Source: Membranipora membranacea (Eukaryota; Bryozoa; Gymnolaemata; Cheilostomatida; Membraniporidae). From it: a DNA stretch of 64,000 bases. The stretch spans positions 14,761,001 to 14,825,000 of the forward strand of contig OU612067.1 in assembly GCA_914767715.1 (NCBI GenBank), written 5' to 3'. A model generated the notes under the pieces. The model did not search any database. It had not been told where the DNA came from and saw only the letters and a program-made list of their open reading frames with translations. How positions within the stretch are numbered: position 1 is the stretch's first letter; the number at the start of each line of letters is the position of its first letter. Position numbers and translations under genes: made by a program. Below, piece by piece: positions 24,201 through 35,282 of the stretch.

Positions 24201-26593
24201 CAGTGCATTCCCAATCTGTATACAGACAGAGGAGAAACGATTACTGATAAGAGCTGTGATAACTTACTTACACCTTGACACAATGAATAATTTAAATTTC
24301 ATTTTAATCACCTATGACCACAAAAATTTATTATAATACCATGCCAATAATGTGTTGTACTCTAAATATCATAATAATGTTGTGGTAGCCCCCCCCCCCC
24401 CCCGTCAGACAGGAAGGGGCAAGAGTCTGGGGCTCAGACTATGGTAATAGTAATGACTGATAGGCAGACATTATTTCCCCCCCTATCTTGGACTTAGGGT
24501 TCTGTTTCATTTCATCTCAATACAGGAGAAAAGCATAATCATGCCAATATAATGGCGCTGTATGTCTAGTCAAGCTTTTCAAGGTGAAGACAAAAAATGT
24601 TCAGCTGAAGGACTAAGACAAGGTCCTGCATTTAGGTTACTGTCCTATGCATTAATTGTACAATGGCCATTCAAACCACTAAAAGATTGGAAATACAGAG
24701 AAGAGATTGCCTTTGTTTCATTCTGTGGAATAATTCACATAGGCTATGGAGAGACATGATTCTGGCCTTTAGGCTACTCAAGAAGACTTGATGAGTCTTC
24801 AATGTTAAATCATAGAGGCCACTCACACGAGATACTTTAGTTTGTAGGTCTTCATCCTCTTCGGAATACTGCATGCCATCAAATACCCCCTGTAGTGAGA
24901 AGATATAAGGAGAAAAATAAACCATCCTGTCATTAACTGAAGACATACATAAACATCTACATCAAACATGCAGCATTACTGAACCTAGCCTGTCATGACA
25001 AGCTTTGTTCGTGGTGGGGGGGGGGGGGGAAACGCCTCCACCAGACAGGCTATACTGGACCCTGGTGATTAGGTAGAGTGGAGTTAGGCTATAATGTTGA
25101 CCAGGTGATCATTTTATGAAGTCATACATGTAGACCAAAATACCCAAGGCAATGTCTTTGTTTTCATTACTCTTCCGCCTCGATTCCAAATAGCCTCTTG
25201 CCAGCACCAGTTTCCACAATGAATGAGGTTCAAGCAATCTTCAATATAATAGGGTTAGCTAGCTTTTTAGACTAAGCAAAAACCTACAACATCAGATGGC
25301 AAACTCTCCACCAACTAAAGGTTGTAGCTGTTTCGTTGTTGGCTGGATTTTTACATGATGCATAATAATATGGTTTTCCACCCAACCTGTTTCCAGCATC
25401 ATATAGCACCCCAAAATTCACAATAATGGTACAAAAGTCAAGTCAACTCAGTACCTACTTCAAAAATATGTTTATAATTTTTGAATGTATATCTATTATG
25501 AGATTGCAACCTGAATTTTTTCCTCAGCTATAATTATGTTGTCCGAGCTCCCGAGTTTATAACAGGTAAAAACATTATTTGGCTACATATCAACTGGGCA
25601 AACAAGTGATATTTACACAGCGAGCTCTTGTAATATAAGATACTACAGAATGCCTAGCTGGATACTTCAGATACATGTTAGCAAACAGCCCCTCAGTGCA
25701 TTATTAAGACACGCTCAGTAAATCCACATTCTCCTGAACAAATTCAGGCCAATACACATCCTGTGAGTTAGATAAAGACTGCCTTGCTTTTATGAATTCT
25801 ATGGGTCGTGATATTTTCATCATTTTTAAGTGTTTGAATTATATCTATTGACCTTGAGCCGGTATAGCTTAGGCCACACCGCCAGGATATTATACTCACT
25901 TTGCCTGCGGCTTGGCTTGTCCACATACATATTAGCTGTGGGGGACACCCAAACAGCAGTAGCAAGGACTGAACTTTTCTCCGAGGGTGAAAAGCAACAA
26001 ATACGCCACAAGCAATGATACGCACTTAGCTGACAGTCTGAGTCTCATGTTGAATTATGATATTGCTGTTGGTTATGGCGCAGCCTGGCAAGTAGCTACA
26101 TAGTAACCAGGGTTCCTGCATTAACTTTCAGATTTGAAACCCAACTCGTTCTATTACCATGATGGAAAATCGCATCGGACGTGAGTTGATGGAAAATAGA
26201 ATTTAGAATACAATGTTTCTGTATAGACCCTATGTAACCTAGACCTTTCTGCAAGTTCAAATTACTAACCTGCAAAGAGGTAACTCCAAGTTCTTTATTT
26301 GCCAATTCACGAAGTTTGTTAGCAATGCTTGAAGCTTCACGCTTGAGATTCACACCTCCCCATAGCCGAGAGTCAACACTGTCCTGGTCATCACTACGCA
26401 TATCAGGGATAACAAGACCTTCTGGTTTCATGTTGAAATTGATTTCACTAATTTCTTTATATGCCTGACTCTTTTGTTCTTCTGTGGATGAATTGCTAGC
26501 TCCATGGCTCAGACTGAGAACTATGACTATTATCCATGAGAGTTTGATCCAAAGGGCAGCAGGCCTGCTGCTGAGAAAATCTAATCCTGCCAT
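9256..26593 (-). CDS. CACHD1: VWFA and cache domain-containing protein 1 (CACHD1), complete, 23 exons
   Basis: Exons: 26270-26593, 24827-24889, 24067-24215, 22050-22177, 21191-21329, 19757-19901, 19103-19289, 18625-18765, 17971-18068, 17568-17706, 16801-16950, 16386-16515, 15768-15934, 15171-15404, 14679-14784, 14123-14317, 13473-13695, 12941-13039, 12472-12627, 11841-12073, 11052-11197, 10117-10374, 9256-9524. All phases fit; total 1292 residues (human about 1274). Domains: signal peptide (1-31); N-terminal FNPGR region; VWA about 280-455 with degenerate MIDAS (DISSV, YISRG); Cache domains about 459-940 (YHRLDL, HISQPETKKMV, DPTQSHWYKQA, DLIPTCSVKGIRCFM); EPLVANDIL; Cys-rich CLNCQRMEQSECECPCECPL; PSI-like GCSWCE; TM about 1138-1156; tail with SDHGYSTM. 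It is a single-pass surface protein of the alpha2delta-like group, known in vertebrates to modulate CaV channels and to bind Frizzled/LRP6. Confidence 0.97.
9809..9900. mobile_element. Tiny MITE (CCCTGTTCACACG ends) in the last CACHD1 intron
   Basis: Near-perfect inverted ends CCCTGTTCACACG[G/C]CCAC[G/A]GG frame a 92-base hairpin. The 11-base direct repeat GCTAACCAGGG flanks it at 9793-9803 and 9900-9910. A relative lies at 33390-33478. Confidence 0.7.
9903..10087. mobile_element. Degenerate MITE copy (TTCTTTCAATTA ends) in the last CACHD1 intron
   Basis: Similar to the inner unit at 7021-7275: starts TTCTTTCAATTAAGAACAGCC, has the ATAAATTC[G/T]GAGT[A/G]A core, and ends CTAATTGCAAG. It abuts the tiny MITE at 9809-9900. 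Confidence 0.5.
10565..10650 (-). repeat. SINE fragment in CACHD1 intron
   Basis: Contains, in reverse, the body of the SINE-like unit at 35530-35860 (CCATTCATCCTAGC...GTCCTTGCGG...AACTAAAAATACC). It is the middle portion only. Confidence 0.45.
11638..11726. repeat. Hairpin/inverted repeat in CACHD1 intron
   Basis: ACAGTTTTCTGAGCTCTATTTTA at the left end pairs with AGAGCTCAGAAAACTGT at the right. A CAGAGTTGGGGACAACTC hairpin lies between. Probably a MITE remnant. Confidence 0.5.
13110..13310. mobile_element. Degenerate GGGAGGCA-type MITE in CACHD1 intron
   Basis: Begins CTAAGGGAGGCAGGGA, contains GTGGCCTAAAAATGCTA, and ends GCGCCTCCCCCACCA. It matches the family at 22631-22837, 60556-60788 and 61539-61776. 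Confidence 0.55.
17283..17470 (+). repeat. tRNA-derived SINE-like unit in CACHD1 intron
   Basis: Starts GTAGGAGGTAACTCAGTTAG (A-box-like region), has a B-box-like GGGTTTTAATCCCACTGCAG, and continues CTGACTACCAGG...GGTGTGCTCCGACCTGCCTG. It matches the minus-strand unit at 27063-27285. Confidence 0.6.
19448..19602. repeat. Inverted repeat/MITE in CACHD1 intron
   Basis: GGTAGTAGCATTTCATTATC at the left is mirrored by GATAATGAAATGCTACCACC at the right. A shorter relative with GTTGATAATGAAATGC lies near 37325-37375. Confidence 0.55.
22631..22837 (+). mobile_element. GGCCCGTAGTT-type MITE in CACHD1 intron
   Basis: Left end GCCCGTAGTTCTAGGGAGGC, right end the inverted TGCCTCCCCTACCA...AAACTACGGGCC-like terminus. 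Internal landmarks CTAGAAAGCTTA and ACAGCACCCCTCC are shared with the copy at 61539-61776. Confidence 0.7.
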
Positions 26594-27062
26594 GATGAAT
26601 CTATCTTCTATTAATCCTGTATTCTATAGCTCAGATCTATAAAACAAAATATAGATTCAAATATGTGGATGTCAGATGTGATGTCTGGTTAGACCCGATA
26701 AAGCCTGCCTTGGGAAGCATTTTTCATGAGTGGAGCAAGAGCCTCCCACAGACGAATCATGGTCAAGGTACCTTGGTTTGCATGTCTGCCTCCCCACTCA
26801 TCCTTAAGTATCAACCAACCTGATATCAAACTACAAAGTACAAATTGCCATTACTCGCAAGTTCTAGAATCTTATGGTACAGATTCTTAATTAGGTGACG
26901 AGGCCTAGCTATGCATATTATGGTAACTAAATAAAAACACAAACCGGCCCATAGCGGAGAGGCCAGGGGCCCTTTCGGTAAAGTGATTTTTAAAGCAATA
27001 TATCACCATCCCTTTGCTTAAAAAAATTGCTCATTTGTTGGTTGTTGGTTAAAATCCCAATG

Positions 27063-27285
27063 GTTGGTCACTCACCACATCGTGGCGGCGAAATAGTGTG
27101 CCTTAAGGGCGAGGCTGCAATGACTGCGCCAATTTGCTCTCAGTTTGTAGGCAGGTCAGAGCACACCTGGGGGTCCAACAACTCCCAGTAGTCAGTGGAC
27201 TGCAGTGGGATTCGAACCCACGACTTTCAACACTTGCATGATGAAAGTCCGGCGCTCTAACCACCGAGCCACCTCCTACTCCATT
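27063..27285 (-). repeat. tRNA-derived SINE
   Basis: On the minus strand: GGAGTAGGAGGTGGCTCGG, an A-box-like TGGCTCGGTGGTTAGAGCG, a B-box GGTTCGAATCC, then the body CACTGCAGTC...GGTGTGCTCTGACCTGCC. The head looks like a tRNA but the acceptor stem does not close, so it is not a functional tRNA gene. Body fragments recur near 300-385, 36315-36360 and 56660-56700. Confidence 0.7.
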
Positions 27286-28410
27286 TGGTCTTTCAATATG
27301 ACGGATTTGTTCCCAGATCATTCATTCAGATATCATATGGTTCCATGAATGCATGAGGGATTTGGCGACAAGAACCCTAGTCATGTCTCCCTCACTGAAT
27401 GATCAGATGGTGGGGCTCTCGATTAATTGAAAGATCCCCCTGAAAAATAATGAGTTAAAAGGTAAGAATATCAGTTCAACCGTCGCAACAACATTCACTA
27501 GGGTATCACCAATTTCAGTGCCAGGTTTGATAGACAACAACAGACAATCGATGTTGTTCAACTCATTGTCCTATGATGGTGGTAACCACAAAATTTATCT
27601 TAAATCAAATCACTAGCGCAAATATTGCAAATTCTCCTTGCTCCTATGACCCTGTTTGGCTTGGCACTCCCTACTCTACAGCTATGGGCACCTGTGAATT
27701 AAATGCTTGTTCTTTGCTAGTCTACGTCTAGTCTACGAGTGTTCTAAAGTAATTGAGGTAAGAATTGAGGTAAGAATTGCCTGGGGACTCGGATACTGGA
27801 CATTGACAAAGTAAAAGCATGTAAGTCCTATGGGCCCATGGAGTGAACCAGAGTGAAAGATACCTGAGGTAGGCTAACACCATTTTAAGATTATTAATGT
27901 ACCTATTCTTCTGAGTTCTAATCTTGTCAAACATCGATATTTGAATGTTTTGTGACTTTTAAGTTGATATTGTGATTATGATAATGGTTGATTTGAGTCA
28001 TGGAGTAGCCTGATAAGTATTACACCTTGCTTGAGTCTTGATAATGATGATGCTTATTGGTGTTTGAAATGATTGAAGCAAGGAGTATTCCTAGTTCTTG
28101 ATTGATTGCATGATTGACTCAATCAATTCAATGAGTATGTATGACTATGACTGCAAGCTGTACTTCTATTCCTTTCTTCAATTACTAACAGGCCTATCCC
28201 CGTAAAATAAATCAACATTGTGCTATGTCAGCCTCTGGTTGCAATGTCTTACCTTGTTATTAAGTATCTCTACATCTTGTGATCCACTCTGAGAGTGACA
28301 ACTGGTGGTAGTAAGTAAAAGTTATTTGGTGTGTAGTAGAGCACCTGATAGCACTTGCTCACTCAACATTGACACTGACAGTACATTGTATGTTTATTAA
28401 TGACCTATTA

Positions 28411-28423
28411 CGCCCCCTAGTGG
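28411..28423 (-). promoter_or_regulatory. CTCF-like core motif
   Basis: CCACTAGGGGGCG on the minus strand matches the vertebrate/insect CTCF core. It lies between CACHD1 and the LamG-PAN gene. A single short match, so weak. Confidence 0.2.
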
Positions 28424-30047
28424 ACAAGGTTTTAAACAGGAGAGGAAAACTCTTTTACATTTATAGAGAAAGTTGATAACTCAATTAACAAATTTTGTAA
28501 TAATAAATATTGGGCATTGATCAGGGCGAGTGTACCACCCTGCCGCCATACTCTTTTTTAGAACATGTTCAGCCCTTCTGCAAATCAGAATTTTCTTATA
28601 TCACCACCACAAAGGGGGGAAACTTGTTATAGCCCTTTTCCCGTAGCTGATCGGGTTGGGCTGTTATTCTGAAATTTTTCCTTGTACATTTTCTATACAT
28701 CCAAGCATGACATTTGAGTCTGATTGATGAGTGTACCTCTTTGCTGAAATGACACTGGATTACAAGACAAGGCGAATACAGTGGATCTAGCCAATGAATC
28801 GGCTATAATTGGAAGGTAGCATGATCAGATGTGGAATTTGTACTCCTTCAACCGTACAGCGAATCAGACATCGGCCAAAATGCATTTTTTGAAATTTTGT
28901 TCTATAAGTTTTATTTTACCGTTTGGTTATCCAGAGATATATATCGCGCATTGGCTCTGTAATATCAACCTATCCGGATTCTTGTAAGCAGGAGAGTCAT
29001 TGATTTTTACACCAAGAAGTATTAAGGATATCAATTACTCCTTGCCTTCAATACCTCGTTCGTTGCGGAGCAATCAAGATCCCGAACCATCCTTGTATAA
29101 CTTGCGCAAGGACAATTCTTTAAGTTCTCAACTTCATGTTCATCTCAAAATCCACTTATTTTGAAGCTAGAATTTCTTTTTTCGTGTTAGATAGACTGTG
29201 ATTTACAGACAGTTTTTTCAAGTATAACATAATATGAATAAATTCATGTATATATGTAAGCATACGTAAGTAAAAATAAAGTGAAGCATTGAACCGCCTA
29301 CAATATTAAATTCATAATGAATTTGATAATGCTAAACAATTGACTGTATCAATTATTATAATTACAAATACGTTCAACACCAAATAAAGCATGTATAAAT
29401 CAGTCATTTCATCCACCGAACAACAATTGCTACCATTTTAAAACTACAAAACAAACATCTTACTCCAAATATGCAGTAAACTATTCCTATAGGTGAGGAA
29501 AAATCTGCCCTTTTGTCCACTCTTAAAATATTGTACTGTTCAGCTAGCCAACATTAACTCAGCCTCCTTAACTTTATATAAACTCCTACACTGGCTCATT
29601 AAGATTGGTGGTGGCTAACAATAAGTCACTTCTAAAACTATAGCTAAACACAATCTAACACTGAGGCCTTATTCCATATCAGTGCTAGCTGATATTTACT
29701 CTTCTAGAGCAATAGCTAAGCTGGTTCAAACAACAAAGATTTGTGTATTCAATCACTATATAGACCGGGATCCAGTCCAATAATTTGGAGCTATTTTTCT
29801 ACTCAAAAGACAACTTCGCACAACAGCAAACCAAAACCCATCAGCCAGTCAAAACAAAATCATGATAAAAGCACATGGGTCTATTCATAAATGAATGATG
29901 TATGAGAAGGTAAAACCACAGGAGCAACAATAATACAGACAAGGCCTCATTTCACTCACTTTCCTCGCCAGGGGGGGGGGGGGGCGTGGGGCAAAAGTCT
30001 GGGGGGGGCACACAACCTCATTTTTGGCCTGAATCCCAGGCTAATCA

Positions 30048-33000
30048 CTATCCGGACGGACGTGCTTGTAAAAACATAAGAAATCCCTCTCTCCTCACAT
30101 TCTTAGTTGCTGTACCGAGTACATAAGAGCTGTCTGCTTCAATAGCTATATTTGAGATCAATGTGAAGATATGCAACTCAGTAAATAGTATGGGTGATAG
30201 TTCGCATGTTCCTAAAGATGGCTGATAATTGAATGTTACGCAGCCTGGGCGTTGGAGACATGTTTGACAGCATTGGAACAGATTGTCAGCAGGTTTTGTG
30301 GGTATGCTGGCAGTGCCGTGGGTTAACTTATACCCAGGGGTGATGACAAAAGTCAATCCACCACTTTCATTGGGCATCATCCATCGTCCTGTAAAAGTGA
30401 GAGAACTCCAACAAGAATAACAATCATTGTCAATGAAGTTGCCTGTTTTTGGCCCTCCAACAAAAAATAGCTCTTCCGAATTGTCACAACATATATTTGC
30501 CTCCAGTTGCTAGTCCTGGGATATCTTGTTTATCAAACATCACCGTCGTCCTTTATACAAAGTGCTTTAAAAGTGTCAATTTGATTCACTACATTATGGA
30601 GGTATGAACTTAGTTGAGGATCAAATTCGCTGAAATATAACGATTTATTCAAATTTGTAATATTTATGGATTTAATTATTAATTATTTTTTTACACATTA
30701 TAAATAATTATTGAATGAAATTTTACCTGATTCTTCAGAGCAGAAAGAAGTGGCGACATCCTCAATCAGATAGTCATTAGCTGCTCCATATACATCAAGA
30801 GCAACATAAAATGAGTCCCAAAGATCAGCCCGCAGCCCGCAGCCCGTTATCGCTATGACGTCTATTGAGAGATATTTAGAGAAAAGTTGAAAGCCTGATA
30901 TCTGCCCAACAGATGCTTGTGCGTTGTTAATATTCCCTGAAAAAAATAGCAGCAACTATTGGTTATTTTTATCAAATTCTTATACGAAGGACGGTAAGAG
31001 TAAATAATGAAAAATATAGCGTCAACCTTACCTTACCTTTGGATCTAATGATAGTAAGTACACTTATTTTGGATGCAGTTTTGTGTACGTTGTTGTACTG
31101 AAAGAAATAAAAGTAACCTCTTTGTTTGAGTTGTTCTGTTAACTTGACTATAGTGTGGGTTCAGATATTTATTCTGCATTGGCATTGGCATTAACAAGTA
31201 ATTGGTTTTTAAGATAATTCATTTTCAGCTCCCTTTTCCTTTTGTGCGGCGTAGGCAAAGGCGAGAGGACAACTCAAAACTAAAATTTGAACTCACTGTC
31301 TATGCTCCTATAATAACCTAACCTATCTGGAATTTATAACATACCCACTGGAGCACCACTGCTGTGTCCGTCCATCTCATGAAACAAAACCCAGGATGCT
31401 CCTGGTTCACCAGCAGGTAGTTCGCTGACCCGGCTTCCTGTACGGTGTGCGGTCTGGTATTCTCCCCCTCCTGTGATATAAAGAGATGAGAAGTAACAAT
31501 GAATCATCTCAATATTAGACTTAGAGCCCAATCATGTCAAAGGAAGTCCAGCCAGGTTATTTTTATTTGCATAGCTGTTATAAGTTTATAAAATATGTTT
31601 ATGCAAGGAGCAACAGCCCTTGGTTTATCTTAACTGGCCATGTCAATAAGGGGTCAATAATAACAATTACCATGGAAAATAAATAAATTATCAGTCATCA
31701 TACTTCTAGCATGAACTAATGAAATGCAGCTTAGATTTGATATTATTTTTTAGAATTAAGCAAATCAATTTTTTTATCTATATATATATATCATTCATCA
31801 TGATTAAAACAAAAATGTACCATTTGCTGTGTTGAGTAAGTATAAACTCATCTGCCCAACTGCTTTTGTCCATGCTGCACAAATGTGATTCCAATTTCCA
31901 TTGAAGAATATGCTCTGTGCAACATCGATATCAAGTCTGTAATATATAACCATCTATAAATTTGTTTGTTAGGACATGGTTATACTTTAAATTTCACAAA
32001 AAAAAGGTTCCACTGCTATAAAAAATACTTTGTTTCCCATGAAAATCTTTATTATAATGCGGTCTATGAAAAACTGCTCCTCTCAGCGACAATTGAGTTC
32101 TTTTATCCTATATTGTATAAGTGGCAAAAACTTAATCGACCTGCCTTTTATCTTCCATGTTTTAAAAGTAGCTCCAGAAGCAGCAAAAATCAAACATTGT
32201 AGATTTTCTTTTTGTGCGACAATTTGTTTATAGGGTGTGCCAAAGGGCATCATTGCATATTCTCATTTTCAGCACAAATATGGAAATTAAGGGTTTGTAC
32301 TCCTTGTCGGAACTCCCTGAGAACCTAAGTTTTGCATATGCTTTCGATGAAACTCACAAATACGTGCTTTCAGATTAAAACTGCATCAATAGAAACTTAC
32401 GCCACCCAATCTACAACGAAGGATAATTTGCCGGAGGATAAGAGATAGTACATCCACACATACTCATTGTCGTTTGGCTCTAGGTGTAGATGGTGAATAT
32501 ACAATGCGTCACCTGCTCCGCTAGCCACCTGCAGTTTAAAAAACACAAGAAGGAAAGGCAACTCAAAATACATTCTACTCAATACAAATACCTACAGTAC
32601 AAATATATATATTATATATATATATGTAAAGAGCTAAATTTAGTCACATGGCCTGTCATTATATAATTGACAAACTTAAATAACATATAATTTATATTTC
32701 TAAAATCCATTCATGAAATGAGCTACCAGCAAGAATTTGCAGGTCTCTAAGCAAATATGAATTTTCAGAAATCAAATTACAATCTTTCACCCAGGAGTAT
32801 TATGATCCTTGCTTATACTGTGGATAAACAGTCATTCTGCCTACGCAGTAGCTACAGGCCATTTCTTTTTGGTCCAAGATGTTTCACTATGTTATTGTTG
32901 ATGTTGTGCTAGGGGTTTGTAAGTAGCTAACATACCATTTCTTGTTGGTCCAAGATGTTTCACAATGTTAAATGTTGATGTTGAGCTAGGGGGTTTGTAA

Positions 33001-33820
33001 GAAATTCATTTTCTGACTACAATCAAATACCAGGATGCCGACCCTCTTCGGCTATTCTAAGTTTTTTTGATACATAACACTTTTATTGTCAGCAACAATT
33101 CATTATTTCCAATTTTTTTCATGATGTAACAAAAATGGCAAAAATGTTTGAATGACAATGTGCCCTACCTGCTGATCGACTGAGAAAGGTTTGTACCAAA
33201 CACAAATGGTAAACTCTGCCAGAAACGGTATCTGCTCGCTGTCCAGGTAGACCGCAGAGCTAGGAGGTGATACATCAGGATCAGCGGACCTGGTTATTAC
33301 TGTCTGTATTGCCGGCTCAAATCCCACCACTACCCATATGCAGTGCGCTAATCCTGATATGGAGAAAATATTTTAAATTAGGCAAACATTAGCCTTGTCA
33401 CATGGTCACGGGTTTTGGCTTTTTTGGTTTTGGGATTAAAAACCAAAAAATCCTAAACCCGTTGCGACGTGACAAGACTAGGCAAACATGGAATATTTTG
33501 AAGACAGAATTAAAGGTTGTTGAAAAGCCAAGTAGGCATGATTCTTGGGCATCATGAAACTAGACAAATTCGTTTACAGGTAGGCATCTTAAAACAAAAT
33601 ATAAATTCAGAAATTAGTTACTTGAATGAAAAATGATGACGAAGATGACAAAATTTATCTCTAGTGGCTATTGAGACAGAAATGAGTATATGTAGTAGTT
33701 ATTCAGTCTTAGAAAATACAATAGCAATTCCAACAAATATTTCCTTATCATAATTTAAATAAAATAACAACAGGCAAAATCAAACGAAAACTTACCCACA
33801 AGATAAAATGTGACCATCAT
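30048..33820 (-). CDS. Secreted LamG/pentraxin-like plus PAN/apple-domain protein
   Basis: Seven exons: 33796-33820, 33169-33353, 32401-32528, 31821-31936, 31345-31470, 30727-30936 and 30048-30388. They join in frame to 376 residues. The N-terminus MMVTFYLVGLAHCIWVVVGF looks like a signal peptide, split by a 25-base first coding exon. Residues about 55-195 resemble a concanavalin A-like (LamG/pentraxin) jelly roll: FTICVWYKPF, then WNHICAAWTKAVGQMSLYL, close to the pentraxin H-x-C-x-[ST]-W signature. After a linker of about 70 residues, residues 265-360 have PAN/apple character (CCQTCLQRPGCVTFNYQ...CEL). Such domains bind glycans or proteins outside the cell; the ligand is unknown. The gene is divergent to the VMO-I cluster. 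The ATG pair at 33815-33820 is the only start in the first exon. Confidence 0.85.
32859..33001. repeat. Two-copy tandem repeat, 76-bp period, in LamG-PAN intron
   Basis: The units starting CCATTTCTTTTTGGTCCAAG (32859) and CCATTTCTTGTTGGTCCAAG (32935) run on with only a few substitutions through GATGTTG.GCTAGGGG.TTTGTAAG. Confidence 0.8.
33390..33478. mobile_element. Tiny MITE with 11-bp target-site duplication, LamG-PAN intron 1
   Basis: An 89-base hairpin with ends CCTTGTCAC...GTGACAAG and an internal GGTTTTGG/CCAAAA stem. It is flanked by the exact direct repeat TAGGCAAACAT at 33379-33389 and 33479-33489. Related to 9809-9900. Confidence 0.75.
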
Positions 33821-34151
33821 TTTCACTGATATCTGGTCGATTCAGGTTGGATAATGATATTAAAATGATGTCAAAGAGTCCTGGTTACTGAACGTAAGGG
33901 TAATCTAATATGTATAGTATCCTGTTAATCATATCCCGTGTGGATATATTTTATAAAATATTTATGAAAATATGCTGAAATGTATGCAAAATCTTGAATT
34001 TATATATAGCTGAAAATCGATAGTTGAAGGTTCTTTACAAAAGGTGCTGACATACTTGTATCTAGAGGAAACAAAATTAAATCAAAATAGATCATTGTCA
34101 CATAAACATTTATTTTGAACATGTGCAGTCCTTTTATCAATATTTAACAAT

Positions 34152-34228
34152 AATGAGAGAATAATGTTTTATTAAATCTAGTTACCATATTATGGTAACT
34201 AGATTTAATAAAACATTATTCTCTCATT
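34152..34228. repeat. 77-bp perfect palindrome
   Basis: A 38-base arm (34152-34189) is followed by a single T (34190) and its exact reverse complement (34191-34228). No mismatch was seen. It is in the divergent spacer between the LamG-PAN gene and the first VMO-I gene. Confidence 0.9.
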
Positions 34229-34892
34229 CAGTCTCCCAGCAAAATAATGAGGCTTTATTGGCTAACAAGATCAATCTTTACTATTATGTCATGCAGGCAA
34301 AAAATAATGATCCATATTTTCTGATTTTTAAATTGCTAAATAGATTAATTTCTTTCTCTCATTTGTTTATTCCTGTTTACTCCTGTTTACCCAAATACCC
34401 AGGCATTTTCTGAACAATCAGAATCTACCGATATTCAAACTTTAAAAGCAAAAGCGCTCGGTATGGTGGCTTAAATGAGTTTTAGCACATTATTTTGTCA
34501 AAAAACTTCAATGAGTTCGAGCCTTCATGCAATTGTACAGTCAGACTAAAGGCTGTAAGTTTTGGATTGTGGGTGTCCTAGCACATGTTAAGCACTTTTT
34601 TAAATCTTAAGACTTCAATATGGCTGCATTCAAATCTTCAATCTTAAGAAAAGGTAGATTATTGAGCAAGGCTGATCTCTTGGATAGGGGAGTGATATTG
34701 CCATTGCTGGGTGTCAAGGCGCCAAGCCATATACTTCAAATCTACTGTCTTAATGAGGGTATTAGTAATTCCTATACAATAGGGAATGATGTCCCCAAAG
34801 ATTTTTATTTATTGCTTGAATCTAAAACCCTTCTCTCTTTCATATGATAAATAATCCTCAGTGTAAATGTCATACCATCACAAAATAGATTT

Positions 34893-35082
34893 CAAGGTTG
34901 AAATGATAACATGCATCCCCCTGTACCTCAGCAACCACTAATAGGAATACTCCGAGATTTCACAGGTGCACTAAGCTATGTAATAGTGTAATATTCCACT
35001 ATATATATGAAGACTGGTGGCCTGTATTATATCATGAGCACATATCGAGTGTGGTCAGGAAATAAAACCATAGAGTGTAAGT
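34893..35082 (+). promoter_or_regulatory. Duplicated upstream block of VMO-I copy 1, with probable 5' UTR exon
   Basis: The block from about 34900 (CCCCTGTACCTCAGCAACCA) to 35065 (GTCAGGAAATAAAAC) is shared with 44334-44520 ahead of VMO-I copy 2. It holds TATATATATG near 35000 and ends at a GTAAGT donor near 35077. The coding exon begins just after a pyrimidine-rich stretch and CAG at 35282. A non-coding first exon is inferred. Confidence 0.4.
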
Positions 35083-35282
35083 GTAAGTATTGAATATTTT
35101 ACTCACTGTTTTAAAAAATCCGTACGCTTTCCTTGTTTGGCTGATACAAACTCAGGAGCCTAATGCATGATTGCTTCCAAGAGACACAAGCTCTGCTTAG
35201 CATTTCGCCACTGCTTGATTATTACTGACAGTACGAAATATTATTCAAATATAACTTTATGTTGTTTTTCCATACACATCAG

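Larger units (their letters stand above)
26594..30047. other. Intergenic region between CACHD1 and the LamG-PAN gene
   Basis: Contains the CACHD1 5' flank, a SINE (27063-27285), MITE fragments (27285-27440, 27790-27850), AT-rich DNA, a CTCF-like core (28411-28423) and a poly-G tract near 29970. No convincing coding exon was seen on either strand. Confidence 0.5.

Noticed and set aside
25889-25934. Small splice-bounded ORF between CACHD1 exons 1 and 2
   Set aside because: It has plausible acceptor and donor and fits the phase, but its residues do not match the CACHD1 family, whereas skipping it restores LGVTSLQ-GVFDGMQYSEE, which does.
34620-34847. 75-residue ORF starting MAAFKSSILRKG
   Set aside because: No splice-linked partner, no recognisable domain and AT-rich surroundings; consistent with a chance ORF.
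35259-35282. Upstream in-frame start of VMO-I copy 1 (and equivalents in copies 2 and 3)
   Set aside because: It covers the pyrimidine-rich acceptor region; all three copies agree on the MM[RC]F start just downstream, which gives a clean signal peptide.
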